Origin: Morinoia aosen
Lineage: Eukaryota > Arthropoda > Malacostraca > Amphipoda > Talitridae
NCBI GenBank assembly: GCA_030386875.1
Contig: CM059569.1
Location: 37,921,842-37,985,841, forward strand
Direction: 5' to 3'
DNA: 64,000 bases
Made by a program: the position numbers and the translations under genes. Of the stretch, positions 38,949 through 49,281 are shown in pieces. Each line of letters opens with the position of its first letter. The stretch's first letter is position 1. The notes beneath the pieces are model-generated. The model worked only from the letters and a program-made list of their open reading frames with translations. It searched no databases and was not told the origin of the DNA.

Positions 38949-40688
38949 TCACCAATTTCCGTCGAAGGCCAGCCTACTAAGCACTGGGTCCCTTAGGGTG
39001 CCGTCGCGGATGTGGGTGCTGGTGACTGGAGCTGACTCGAGGAAATTTACTAAGGACGTCCATTCCGCAGGAATAGGTGTGGCTTCCTTGGGAGTTGTCA
39101 AAGGTAGACGACTGAGAGCATCAGCTGTGCCCAACAGCACGCCGGACCGGTGACGCAAGGTGAACTTGTAGGACTGCAGTAGTAAAGCCCACCTTTGAAT
39201 GCGCCCGGATGCCATCGGAGGAATGCTTCTACCCGGATCAAATAGTCCTAACAAAGGCTTGTGGTCCGTAACCACAGTGAAATCCTGTCCCCACAGGTAG
39301 CAATGAAATTTTCGAAGTGCGAACACCATAGCTAGGGCTTCTTTCTCAGTTTGAGAGTAGTTGCGTTCTGTTGCTGTTAGAGTTCGGGAGGCAAAATAGG
39401 CGGGGCGTTCAATCCCATCAATAAGGTAACACAGCACCGCGCCCACACCATACGCACTACTGTCCGCCACTACCACTATGGGTTTCTGAGGGTCAAAATG
39501 GACTAGAGTCTGAGAGTCCAGGAGGGCTTGTTTAGATTTCTGGAAGGCTCTCTCCTGACTTGCATCCCATTTCCAAGGGGTTTTGTCTCTCAGTAAGGTA
39601 TTTAGGGGCTCCAGCATAGTTGCAGATGATTTTAGAAATTTCCTATAGAAATTTAGCAGCCCAAGGTAGGCTCTCAGTTGAGTTACATTAGTAGGAGCTG
39701 GTGCATTCTGGATTGCTGCTACCTTCTCTGCAGTGGGGTGCAATCCATCCTTGTCAATTTGGTATCCAAGGTAGGATACCTGTGGCACTCCAATTTGGCA
39801 TTTATCCATTTTCAGTTTTAGTCCTGCCTCCTGTAGTTTAGATAAGACTTGATAGAGACGCTTGTTGTGCTCTTGCTCATTAGTGGCACTCACCAGGACG
39901 TCATCCAGGTAGCAGAACACTCCTGGGAGGCCCTGCAATAGTCCTTCCATGGCACGCTGAAAGATTCCAGGTGCGGACGCAATTCCAAAACTGAGACGGT
40001 TGTAGGCAAATAAACCTCTGTGGGTGTTTATTACCGTGAGTTCCTTGGAGTCTTCATCCAAGGGTAGTTGAGCGTATGCCTGAGACATATCTAGCTTGGA
40101 GTATATAACTCCTCCTGCTAACCCGCTAAATAGATCTTCCACTCTGGGTATAGGGTAGGTATCAAGCCTAGTGGCTCTGTTGACTGTTAATTTGTAGTCC
40201 CCACAGATGCGGATGCTTTGATCAGCCTTGAGCACAGGGACGATCGCCGCTGCCCACCTCGAGTATTGTACAGGGGTTAGGATACCTTCCTGCACCAGTC
40301 TATCAAGTTCTGCCTCCACCTTAGGTCTCAGTGTGTAAGGCACGTTCCTGGCCTTACAAAACTTTGGTGGTACGGCTGGATCCACTTCTATTTTGAAATT
40401 CCTTCCCTTAAAGCAACCTAGACCTGGTTGAAAAAGGTCAGGGAATTTATTTGCTAACTCTTCAGGGCAGGTAGTCAATTTGTTGACATTATTTGATACT
40501 ATAGTTAGCCCAAGGGAATCAATCAGGTCCCTACCCAGCAAAGCTGGCCCCTCCCTGTCTACAATCACAATAGTTGCTAGTTGAGGAACCATATTACCAG
40601 ATTCACGCTGGATGTTAGCCCTAATCTCTCCGCAAACTACTAGCTCCGCTCCCCCATAAGTCCTAAGCTTAACATCAGAAGGTCTCAG
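38949..40688 (-). pseudogene. pol: RT-RNase H part of element E pol
   Basis: The frame is open from the TAG at 40689 down to 38949 (first Met at 40592). RDLIDSLGL marks the protease C-terminal side. RT shows SKLDMSQAYAQLPL and the catalytic YLDD (near residue 228 counted from that Met). RNase H shows VVADSSAYGVGAVL and VTDHKPLLGL. It is in the same frame as gag-protease and interrupted only by the TAG. Confidence 0.92.
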
Positions 40689-41720
40689 CTAGGGTCTTGA
40701 CTTAGCTGGTATTTTAGAGTAGGTGGCCATTGAAAGGATAGACCTGGCAGCACCTGTATCTACCTCCATCTCTAATGGCACACCATTTAGTAACAATTTT
40801 ATTTTGATTGGGGGTTTCATTTCCTCGGCTATTGAGAAAATCTCTCCATAACAGCCTAGATTAGCAACTGGATAGTCTGCACAGGTTGCATTGTTAGTTC
40901 TATTAGGGTTAGGGTGGTGTTCCCTCCCCCTTTTCTCATGCATAGCATGCACAAAATTATTTTTGTTGCCTTTAGCAGAATTTTGATTTTTCAATTTAAA
41001 GCAACACTTCTTAAGATGGTTTTTTTGGCCACAACCATGACAAACACTGTCTTTATAGGGGCAATCTCTACGCCAGTGTAGATTACCACAGCCGCTGCAT
41101 GCTGATTTGGGGCTAGCTTGAGCCTGAGTTTTGCCCTGAGGCTTAATAGCAGTTTGCTTTACTCTATGCTGGCCCACATTTAGTATGGAATTAGGTTGCC
41201 TTAACACAACCGTCTCCCTCAGTTGAGTTTCTTTGGCAGTTGCCAGATCCACGGCTTTTTTCCATGTGAGGTAATTTTCATTAAGCAAACAATTTTGAAC
41301 ATCATTACTGGCCACACCCAGTATTAACCTATCAAGCAGCGTTTCTTCCAGAACTTCCTGTTTGAAATTACAGGTGTCTGAAAGGGCCTTTAAGCTAGCC
41401 ACAAAATCAGCAATACTCTCCCCTTGTTTCTGGTTCCGCTTATGGAACCTAAACCTTTCAAAGATCTGGTTGCGTGTCGGCTTAAAATGCCGTCTTAACG
41501 CTTCCATGATCTCCTCATAGGTAGCATCTAAAAGTCTTTTAGATGAGAGTAGGTCTTTGGCTAACCTAACAATTTTAGGACCCACCAGAGCAATAAATGT
41601 TTTAGCTTTATTTGAATCTTCCACTTTATTAATACTCAGGAAGCAGTTTAGCCTGACTTCATATTCTGGGAATTCTTCCTCTAAAGGATTGAATTCTCCC
41701 ACTGAGAATAGCATTGGCAT
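40689..41720 (-). CDS. gag: Gag-protease of element E
   Basis: 343 residues. A Gag N-terminal domain (FEYEVRLNCFL-like PEYEVRLNCFLSINK, RRHFKPTRNQIFERFRFHKR), two zinc knuckles (CSGCGNLHWRRDC and CHGCGQKNHLKKC) and the start of the protease with DTGAA near residue 321. It ends at a TAG within the protease. The downstream frame is the same, so the TAG is probably a point mutation (CAG to TAG fits), though programmed read-through is not excluded. Confidence 0.9.
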   Translation of the reverse strand: MPMLFSVGEFNPLEEEFPEYEVRLNCFLSINKVEDSNKAKTFIALVGPKIVRLAKDLLSSKRLLDATYEEIMEALRRHFKPTRNQIFERFRFHKRNQKQGESIADFVASLKALSDTCNFKQEVLEETLLDRLILGVASNDVQNCLLNENYLTWKKAVDLATAKETQLRETVVLRQPNSILNVGQHRVKQTAIKPQGKTQAQASPKSACSGCGNLHWRRDCPYKDSVCHGCGQKNHLKKCCFKLKNQNSAKGNKNNFVHAMHEKRGREHHPNPNRTNNATCADYPVANLGCYGEIFSIAEEMKPPIKIKLLLNGVPLEMEVDTGAARSILSMATYSKIPAKSRP

Positions 41721-41935
41721 TTTTACCCAGCTTTACAACTAATTGTCAGATATCTACCTGAAATCGTAGTAGCAACAATATCAGTTGCAAGAGTAGCCAA
41801 TTCAAGAGACTGTAATAATACCCCTTGATAAAAAAAAATCAGAAATTTACAGCATCAATACTCTAGTCACTGAATAATAATATAAATTCTGAGTTCCTTC
41901 ATTAGTCTAGCCTCTCCCAATAGTTCTACAAAAAA

Positions 41936-41949
41936 AATCCTCGTCGCCA
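41936..41949 (-). other. Primer-binding site of element E
   Basis: One base after the 5' LTR the minus strand reads TGGCGACGAGGATT. I cannot name the matching tRNA with certainty. Confidence 0.6.
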
Positions 41950-41950
41950 G

Positions 41951-42362
41951 TATTATAGAGTGGATAGCCCTACACTAGAGCACAGCATAGGTTCCACATA
42001 GACACAACATAGTTATAGTACTGAGCACAATAGACAATGCAATGACACAGCAAGTTAGGTAAATAGTTCACTCACCTCTTGGATACCTTAACTTTATACT
42101 CAAATGGAGGTACTGTGGCTAGCGAGATTAGAGCGGAGATAGACGGGAAATGTATAGAATAGAGTAGAATAGAATTAGTACATTAGTTTAGAACTTAAGA
42201 AGTTAGATACCAACCACAGTAGTAATTATATACACACTCGGTCAACATGTACTTGTTGTTGAACCCGAGGCCAATAGCAGACTGACTTGCGAGTGTTGCT
42301 CTCTCGAGCGTTGCCAACTTATGGTCTCTCTAACTAGAACTTACACTACTCGCTATATTACA
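41951..42362 (-). repeat. 5' LTR of element E
   Basis: 412 bp, partner of 37249-37660 with two mismatches by eye (GTG/GTT near 42187, AAATT/AACTT near 42340). Confidence 0.93.
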
Positions 42363-43346
42363 GCACCCAAACGCCACAACACACATTCCCTGGGTCTTAA
42401 CCTTACCAGTTGTAAATTCATCTGAAGCTTTGCATCTTGAGCTGTACAAGTTAAATTCACGTGGCTTATTATTTTTATATGCAACTCAAACTTCGAGTGA
42501 CACTGTTCAACTCGACCTTAGTTGCCTTGCATTCACCTCGGTTTTCGAGCTGTTTTCAGCCTGGTATATTATCAAATCACTGGCTAAGAGATTAACTGCT
42601 CCAACCATGGACTCCTGTCGTCAGCGTTTAACGATCTTAAAATCTGACATAAATTAAAGATCGATATCTCAACATCAATCACGGTTCAAAAATTGCTTCT
42701 CATTCACCTGCAAAAATTAAGCAGAATTGAAGCCTATTCCTAAAGCAAACGAATTTCTCGGGATTGTTAAATTGCCCGCAATCTGAAAGTAATCTCCACA
42801 AAACACACTCACTTACACCTGGCCAACGTCATCGCTCGCCGGACCTCGCCTGCACGGAGTTTCCCATCTAAGAGAAGATCTTCAGAAGCCAAGCACGCCA
42901 TCGCTCATCACGGCTTCCTTCAATAAAGAAACCTCCAAGCTGAGTCAAATCCCAATCAGTGTCGTCATTGACCTCTCTTGCAAACTTCGAAAACCTTATC
43001 GATTCATGATTAGCGATTGGCCATACCCACCAAACGTTAACAAAATTCACTTATCTTTTACACAATGACAAACACATAATCTTTTAAGCACGATTTTCTA
43101 AAGTCGAAAACACACTTATTTTCACTTACAAAGCGCTGAAACACACGGGGCGACAACCAAGCAAGAAGTGACGAACCTGCAACCGCGTCAGCCGCGATGT
43201 TGCCATCCTAACGATTCAAAAACTCGAACGTCCATCGGTGGTATTATTTTATTTATGTGCTTTTACACAAAAACTTCTAAGATTACTAAATATAAGTAGA
43301 AAATAGTTAATAATAATTTAGAGTAAGATTTTTAATGCCAATACTT

Positions 43347-43369
43347 TTAATAATAATAATAATAATAAT
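43347..43369 (+). repeat. (AAT)n microsatellite at the broken end of D0
   Basis: Seven AAT units directly where the right terminus of D0 should follow. It may be the tail of an insertion that removed the LTR end. Confidence 0.85.
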
Positions 43370-43640
43370 GTGGGCATCTACGGATGCTTTATTTCCAATT
43401 TCAAGCCTGATACATATCACCTGATACATTGGATTTTCAAATGTCTTATAACTAACGCCAGGACGCCATTACGCTTTCCCTCGGTCAAGACCGGTACCCA
43501 TTTCAGACACCTGGGTAGAGTGGGGTATATGAACTTCTCCCAAAGTGGGAAACTAATTGAATTTGACTTTTAAAGGTTGAATATCGAGGAATTTATCAAG
43601 TGACAAGGAAGATGTTCTTCTTATTAAAAAGGGTCACCAG
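43370..43640 (-). mobile_element. Internal remnant of Ty3 element F with primer site
   Basis: Sequence ends at the right with GGGTCACCAG, which on the minus strand is a one-base spacer plus TGGTGACCC, the same tRNA-Trp type primer site as in element A. The rest is untranslated-leader-like and unrecognised. Confidence 0.5.
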
Positions 43641-44763
43641 TGCTCCTGGTAGATGTCGGGTTTTCGGGACCGTTGATTATTTTGTGTGTCAATATTGATT
43701 TGGAACGGCCAATAAAAACTCGATCTATTTCTCGAAGCGCACTGGGTAATTACGAAAGTGATAATGAAACACGTTTGTGGACTCAGATTAGTTTTCCGTG
43801 GCGGAGTTTATTTTGGAAGCGGAAACCAGGAAGAAAACTGGCTTCTTTGGCTCTTGATCTCGGAGAGCTTGTTGAGGTGGCAATCCGTGCCGGAGGACCC
43901 AGGCTGGCGTTGACGAAGGCTGGCACGCGATGGAGTAAGCCCGGTGCGTGAGTTTTTGATTTGGGAAGTGGAATTTTGCAAGTTGAGATGATTGAGCGAG
44001 AGTCAAGGACGTAGTTCAGGAATAACTAATGACTCCAAAATAAGGTGGGGGTGAGTGAGCAAGTAAAATCAGGCTCCTGTGAGCAGAATCAAGTCAGCAC
44101 CTTATCAGGGGGCAAGTTTAACGACTGGCTCAGATTAGTAGTAGCAAGTTTAATCACTGCTTAGGTGGGAATAGCTTTTAGCAATCAGCATTGGCATTCC
44201 AGAAACCCCATAAAAAAACCCAGGGAGATTTGACTGTGAGGTTGTGTATGGCGATGATGTAGAGGTCCTGCACAGGAGTCCAGGATGCTGGATTAGGCGT
44301 TCCAGGAGAGACATTAAGACATTCCCTACTGAAAATCCAACATAATAATGACAAATCTTCCCACACGGAGAAGTCCGAGAAACTCCTACAGGTTCGACTT
44401 TAGCTAACTTGAGAAGAGAGAGGAAGAATTTAATCAAGAAAGTCTGATACTACTGCTGTTGCTTTAAATGCAAGGCATGAAATTTAAGATTTTTTTGTAG
44501 ACTATTTTGATTTTTCAAAAGGCAACCGGGGAAAATTCCCCTGAAATCATGGAAGGCACATGATTTAACAAGGCATGGCTTATGAAGCAAAAAAGGAGAA
44601 TTACATAAATTAAGTAAAATACGTAGCATGTGGATTTAGAATTTTTTAATGTACTCTAGAACATCTCGATTACTGTACGAGAATACAGGGAGAAAAATTC
44701 CCTAAAGTTAGTTGATAAAGGTTTTACTGAATTTTTTTCTGATAAATATCGTTGGCAAGAATG

Positions 44764-45023
44764 TGTTGAAACCTTTCATGTAGCACCTTGAATGTATATG
44801 TGTATAATACTGATAATGTTACAGTGCTCTTGTGTAAGAATGTATTAAGAGAGCACTATGCGTTGAGAACTGAGCTCATGGTTCTTGTGGATCTCTGCTC
44901 ACGGTTCTCGGGCTTGGCTGGAGCCCACTCCACCACTACCCTTCGTAATGTAAACGTGTGTCTTGCTGTGTGTACTGATTATACAAACTCCAAGAGTCTC
45001 GTCTTCTTAACCTACACCCATTA
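44764..45023 (+). repeat. 5' LTR of copia element
   Basis: 260 bp from TGTTGAAACC to CACCCATTA. It differs from the 3' LTR at one site (GTATTAAGAG here, GTATTTAGAG there). The end TTA instead of CA follows from the 5 bp duplication; a 4 bp duplication with end TTAG is the only alternative. Confidence 0.94.
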
Positions 45024-45037
45024 GGTTATGGGCCCAG
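45024..45037 (+). other. Half-tRNA primer-binding site
   Basis: GGTTATGGGCCCAG directly follows the LTR. It is complementary to the anticodon arm of initiator tRNA-Met (CUGGGCCCAUAACC), as known for Drosophila copia, rather than to a tRNA 3' end. Confidence 0.9.
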
Positions 45038-45171
45038 TAAACCTTCCGATGAAGCAATATCAAGTGAGGTTATCTTAAGTCCCGAAGCGAAAAACAGCCC
45101 GGGACAGCGAGAACAGAAGTTGGTGATTTGTTAGTGCTGTGTGAGACAGAAACGGTGAAAGAGAAAGAAAC

Positions 45172-48100
45172 ATGGCAGGCTCCGTAAGTGAAAGTGCAAA
45201 GAACTGCCTCACGGCTCTTAATGATAAAAACTATCCTACGTGGAAGCTGCAAATGAAGATGATTCTGATGAAGGAAAAACTGTGGAACTTGGTTCGAGGA
45301 ACGGAAACCATGCCACAGACTACGGACGAGACTGCTCGAAGAAAATTTGAAGAAAGACGTGACAGTGCACTTGCAACAATTGTGCTTGGTGTCGAAACAA
45401 GTCAACTTTATTTGTTGGGTGATCCTACTGACCCTGTGCAACTATGGCATAAGATTGAAGATACATTCCAGAAGAAAACTTGGTCTAACAAGTTCAGACT
45501 ACGCAAAAGACTCTACAACATGAAACTAAAAGAAGACCAAGACTTACAAACTCATCTCAAAGCATTTGTCGAAATATTTGAGTCCTTGAGTGTGATTGAT
45601 GACGCCGTTGATGAAGAAAGTCGTGTAATAATCTTGCTGTCGTCACTTCCCGACCATTTCTCCACACTGGTGACTGCACTGGAAGCTCATGAAAAACTAC
45701 CGTCATGGGATATTGTGACAGAGCGCCTTCTGAATGAAGAAGCAAAACTGAAAAACCAAAGTGCTTCAGACTTCAGTGAAAAATCCCTTGTGACCTCCAA
45801 ATTGAAAAATTCACGATGCTTCGAATGCGGAAAATTGGGACACCTACGTACCAAGTGCTGGATCTATCAAGAAAAATTGAAGAAAGAAGATGGGAACCAC
45901 ACAGAAAACCAAAACAATTTTGTAGCAGGTAAAACAAATTATATCGGTGCATTGTCTGTGATAAATATCAATAATTGTTGGGTAATTGATTCCGGTGCAA
46001 CAGCACACATGTGTAATAATAGGAATGATTTTTCTTGTATGAATGAGCTATCTAGTCCAATTAACATTGAAGTTGGTGATGGTAGAAACTTGCAAGGTGT
46101 TGGTGTAGGTGATGTTGAAGTTATGGTGTTGTTGCCTAAAGGTCGAGTAGATACCTGTGTTGTTAAGAATGTCTTGTATGTACCTGGCTTAGCCTACAAT
46201 TTACTTTCCGTGCCTCAGATTACAGAAAGTGGAAACTCAGTTTACTTTGACGAAAGCTCATGTAAGATTGTAAATAAAGACGATGAATTAATTGCCTTAG
46301 GCAGTAAAGTAGGAAAATTGTATAAACTTAATTGCACCCTTAATTCAGCCGCTAAATGCATGAACGTTTCCTCTGATGAAATTCTGTGGCATAAACGATT
46401 TTGTCATCTAGGATTCAATAATCTTAAGAAATTAGCCACTAAGAATCTTGTTAGAGGTTTTGATTGTTCTGTGAGTGGAGATAACATTTTTTGTGAAAAC
46501 TGTTGTGATGGTAAAAATCATAGGCTTCCGTTCCCCAAAACAAATCACAAAAGGGAACGTCAACCCTTAGAACTTATCCACAGTGATGTGTGTGGCCAGC
46601 TTAATCCCATATCACTTGGGAGTGGAAGGTATTTTGTAACCTTCATAGATGACCACTCCAGATATACTTGGGTGTACATTATCAAACATAAGAGTGATGT
46701 TTTCAAAGTGTTTCAGGAGTTCAAATCCTTGGTAGAAAATCACTATGATCACAAAATTAAAATTCTGCGCTCCGATAACGGTGGGGAATACATCTCTAAT
46801 GACTTTGAACAATTCCTAAAAAGGGAAGGAATTATCCATGAAAAAACTGTGCCTAAGACACCTGAACAAAATGGAGTTGCAGAAAGAATGAATAGAACTC
46901 TTCTTGACTCTGTCAGAGCTATGCTGTCTGGTTCAAAGTTACCAAAATCATTCTGGGGTGAAGCTATATCAACTGCCGTGTATGTCAAAAATAGGAGCCC
47001 TGCTAGTGCATTGAATGATATGACCCCTTATCAGGCCCTTAATGGACACAAGCCCAACGTACAGCACCTCAAAACCTTTGGCTGCAGTGCGTACGCTCAT
47101 GTCCCCAAAGATGAGAGGGAAAAACTTGATCCAAAATCTAAACCGTGTGTTCTTGTAGGATATGGAAGTGGATCCAAGGGATATCGTCTGTATGACATAA
47201 ACAGTAGAAGGATATTTTTGAGTAGAGACGTTATCTTCAATGAATCTCAGCAGATGCCAATTGAGAAGGAGCCTTCAGAAGTAAATGATGGTAATTTTAC
47301 TCTTCTTCCTCAGGATCCAGAACCAGAAGACTCTGAGGGAGGGGTGGAGCATAGACAGTCAGATGCTGGGATGGAGGGAGTGCAGCCTAGACAATCAGCC
47401 AGATATCGACGGGCTCCTGATAGGTTTGGTGAATGGGTGTATTTAATGAAAAATGAGCTTGATATACCATCTTGTGTTCAAGAAGCACTCAGTGGACCAG
47501 AAGCAAAACTATGGGAAACAGCTATGGAGAATGAGATGGAGTCTATAAATCAAAACAGAGTATGGTCCCTTGTAGAGTGTCCTAATGACAAAAAACCTAT
47601 CAAATCAAAGTGGATCTTTAAAAGAAAAACCGGACCCGACGGAAGCATTTGCTCGTACAAAGCTCGCCTTGTGGCTCAGGGCTACTCACAAAAATATGGC
47701 ATTGACTACGACGAGACCTTCAGTCCCGTGGTTCGATTTGAGTCTGTCAGGACAGTACTAGCTTTGGCTGCCAAATGCAACATGCAAGTCCATCACATGG
47801 ACGTTGCAACAGCCTTCCTTAATGGAGAACTGATTGAAGAACTATATCTGGTTCAACCTGACGGTTTTATTGTCAAAGGCAAAGAAAATCTGGTGTGTAA
47901 ACTACAAAAATCGCTCTACGGACTAAAACAAGCTCCTAAGTGTTGGAATACTACACTAGATAGCTATTTGAAGAAATTGGGTTTTGTACAATCTAAGAGT
48001 GATGCTTGTATATACACTCGTGTTCAAGATAAGAAACTGTGTATTGTGGCGGTGTATGTAGACGATCTAATAATTGCTTCTGAGTCTGGTGATGAAATAA

Positions 48101-49014
48101 ATCAAATAAAGTTGAGCCTTTCTACCCAATACAAAATGAAGGACCTTGGTGTGCTGAGTTACTTCCTAGGTGTAAGTGTTGTACAATTTAAAAACAATGT
48201 CTTCTTGAATCAAACTGCCTACACTGAGGCTCTGTTGTCAAAATTTGGCTTTGATAATTGTAAACCTGTTGCAACTCCCGCCGATGTAAACGTAAATCCG
48301 ATATGCTCCCCAAATGATGTCGAATTTGACCCTGCCAGTTATCAAAGTGCTGTAGGTAGCCTTTTGTATTTGTCAACCAGAACTCGACCTGACATTGCAT
48401 TCGCAGTGAATAATGTTGCTAAATACAGCTCCAAACCTCTTGAACAGCATTGGATGTGTGTTAAGAGAATATTCAGGTACCTGAGAGGCACCTCTAAACT
48501 AGGTCTCTTGTATAGCAAATGTTCTGATACTTGCATTGGTTATTCAGATGCTGACTGGGCTGGTGATAAAAATGACCGAAAGTCTACCTCTGGTTACTGT
48601 TTCACCCTCAGTAATTCGGTAATTACGTGGAGATCTAACAAACAAACTTGTGTAGCCCTCTCAACTGCAGAAGCCGAATACGTTGCTCTTGCCGGTGCGG
48701 CTCAAGAGGCTGTCTGGTTAAAGCACTTACTCAGTGATCTAAATTTTGGGACTATGGAACCAATGGTTATAAACGAAGACAACCAGTCAGCCATCTGTCT
48801 TGCCAACAATCCCAAATATCATGGGAGGAGCAAGCACATCGATATTAAGTTTCACTATGTACGGGATCTTGTAAGTAACAAAGATATAGACGTAGTGTAT
48901 TGCCCTACCGACGAAATGCTCGCCGACATATTCACCAAGAACCTGCCGATAGAAAAGTTCTCTAGACTAAGAACGAAGTTAGGAATGGTCTCATCTGACA
49001 CACATTCAATGTGA
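45172..49014 (+). CDS. Copia Gag-Pol polyprotein
   Basis: 1280 residues, uninterrupted. Order: Gag with NYPTWKLQMKMILMKEKLW near the N-terminus; zinc knuckle CFECGKLGHLRTKC (about 216); protease VIDSGATAHMC with Asp near 273; integrase with HKRFCHLG...CENC finger, Asp in IHSDVCGQ (about 471), Asp in LRSDNGGEY (about 533), Glu in NGVAERMNR (about 569) and the GKGY-type motif; reverse transcriptase with KARLVAQGYSQ, MDVATAFLNG and YVDD (about 963-966); RNase H with YSDADWAGD and STAEAEYVAL. Order PR-IN-RT-RH defines Ty1/copia. The start ATG at 45172 is the first in frame after the primer site. All catalytic residues I can check are present. Confidence 0.97.
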   Translation: MAGSVSESAKNCLTALNDKNYPTWKLQMKMILMKEKLWNLVRGTETMPQTTDETARRKFEERRDSALATIVLGVETSQLYLLGDPTDPVQLWHKIEDTFQKKTWSNKFRLRKRLYNMKLKEDQDLQTHLKAFVEIFESLSVIDDAVDEESRVIILLSSLPDHFSTLVTALEAHEKLPSWDIVTERLLNEEAKLKNQSASDFSEKSLVTSKLKNSRCFECGKLGHLRTKCWIYQEKLKKEDGNHTENQNNFVAGKTNYIGALSVININNCWVIDSGATAHMCNNRNDFSCMNELSSPINIEVGDGRNLQGVGVGDVEVMVLLPKGRVDTCVVKNVLYVPGLAYNLLSVPQITESGNSVYFDESSCKIVNKDDELIALGSKVGKLYKLNCTLNSAAKCMNVSSDEILWHKRFCHLGFNNLKKLATKNLVRGFDCSVSGDNIFCENCCDGKNHRLPFPKTNHKRERQPLELIHSDVCGQLNPISLGSGRYFVTFIDDHSRYTWVYIIKHKSDVFKVFQEFKSLVENHYDHKIKILRSDNGGEYISNDFEQFLKREGIIHEKTVPKTPEQNGVAERMNRTLLDSVRAMLSGSKLPKSFWGEAISTAVYVKNRSPASALNDMTPYQALNGHKPNVQHLKTFGCSAYAHVPKDEREKLDPKSKPCVLVGYGSGSKGYRLYDINSRRIFLSRDVIFNESQQMPIEKEPSEVNDGNFTLLPQDPEPEDSEGGVEHRQSDAGMEGVQPRQSARYRRAPDRFGEWVYLMKNELDIPSCVQEALSGPEAKLWETAMENEMESINQNRVWSLVECPNDKKPIKSKWIFKRKTGPDGSICSYKARLVAQGYSQKYGIDYDETFSPVVRFESVRTVLALAAKCNMQVHHMDVATAFLNGELIEELYLVQPDGFIVKGKENLVCKLQKSLYGLKQAPKCWNTTLDSYLKKLGFVQSKSDACIYTRVQDKKLCIVAVYVDDLIIASESGDEINQIKLSLSTQYKMKDLGVLSYFLGVSVVQFKNNVFLNQTAYTEALLSKFGFDNCKPVATPADVNVNPICSPNDVEFDPASYQSAVGSLLYLSTRTRPDIAFAVNNVAKYSSKPLEQHWMCVKRIFRYLRGTSKLGLLYSKCSDTCIGYSDADWAGDKNDRKSTSGYCFTLSNSVITWRSNKQTCVALSTAEAEYVALAGAAQEAVWLKHLLSDLNFGTMEPMVINEDNQSAICLANNPKYHGRSKHIDIKFHYVRDLVSNKDIDVVYCPTDEMLADIFTKNLPIEKFSRLRTKLGMVSSDTHSM

Positions 49015-49021
49015 GAAGGAG
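49012..49021 (+). other. Polypurine tract of copia element
   Basis: TGAGAAGGAG, overlapping the polyprotein stop codon and abutting the 3' LTR. Confidence 0.8.
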
Positions 49022-49281
49022 TGTTGAAACCTTTCATGTAGCACCTTGAATGTATATGTGTATAATACTGATAATGTTACAGTGCTCTTGTGTAAGAATG
49101 TATTTAGAGAGCACTATGCGTTGAGAACTGAGCTCATGGTTCTTGTGGATCTCTGCTCACGGTTCTCGGGCTTGGCTGGAGCCCACTCCACCACTACCCT
49201 TCGTAATGTAAACGTGTGTCTTGCTGTGTGTACTGATTATACAAACTCCAAGAGTCTCGTCTTCTTAACCTACACCCATTA
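49022..49281 (+). repeat. 3' LTR of copia element
   Basis: 260 bp partner of the 5' LTR. Confidence 0.94.

Larger units (their letters stand above)
37249..42362 (-). mobile_element. Ty3 retrotransposon E, complete with disrupted frames
   Basis: 5114 bp element with two 412 bp LTRs, flanked by the 5 bp duplication GCACC (37244-37248 and 42363-42367) inside D2. Sense order, right to left: LTR, primer site, gag-protease, RT-RNase H, integrase, polypurine tract, LTR. I count two differences between the LTRs, so the insertion is very recent. Even so the gag-pol frame has an in-frame TAG in the protease region and a one-base frameshift before integrase. The domain style (DTGAA protease, RDLI, HSGHAGSSRMK integrase finger) resembles Mag/SURL-like Ty3 elements; the clade is uncertain. 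Confidence 0.94.
36093..43042 (+). mobile_element. Solo LTR D2 nested in D0, opposite orientation
   Basis: Starts TGTAGCATTCGCTACA and ends CCACCAAACGTTAACA. Flanked by the 4 bp duplication AAAT (36089-36092 and 43043-43046). About 1.83 kb without element E. It is inverted relative to D0 and D1, so the two arms at 34850-36300 form a large near-inverted repeat around 36093. Confidence 0.88.
15825..43348 (-). mobile_element. Solo LTR D0, outer shell of the insertion nest
   Basis: Three blocks read as one LTR of D type in minus orientation: 15825-16011, 34927-36092 and 43047-43348 (about 1655 bp together). The first block opens TGTTACGATTGGTGGG. D1 separates blocks 1 and 2, and D2 separates blocks 2 and 3; removing each insert with one copy of its target duplication rejoins the LTR. 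The expected right terminus (TTTAAGTGCGAATGAG... to TGTAGC...GCTACA) is missing; the sequence runs instead into (AAT)n at 43347. This is the oldest layer. Confidence 0.8.
44764..49281 (+). mobile_element. Intact Ty1/copia retrotransposon inside B2
   Basis: 4518 bp with 260 bp LTRs, flanked by GAATG (44759-44763 and 49282-49286). The empty site is visible in B1 (reverse strand, around 27330-27345). One LTR mismatch, one uninterrupted polyprotein, a half-tRNA primer site and a polypurine tract are present, so it looks competent and is probably the youngest insertion in the window. Confidence 0.97.

Noticed and set aside
36093-43042. Inverted D copies as a large terminal-inverted-repeat transposon
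   Set aside because: D2 has its own AAAT duplication, and D0 is continuous across it, so the inversion is two independent LTR insertions.
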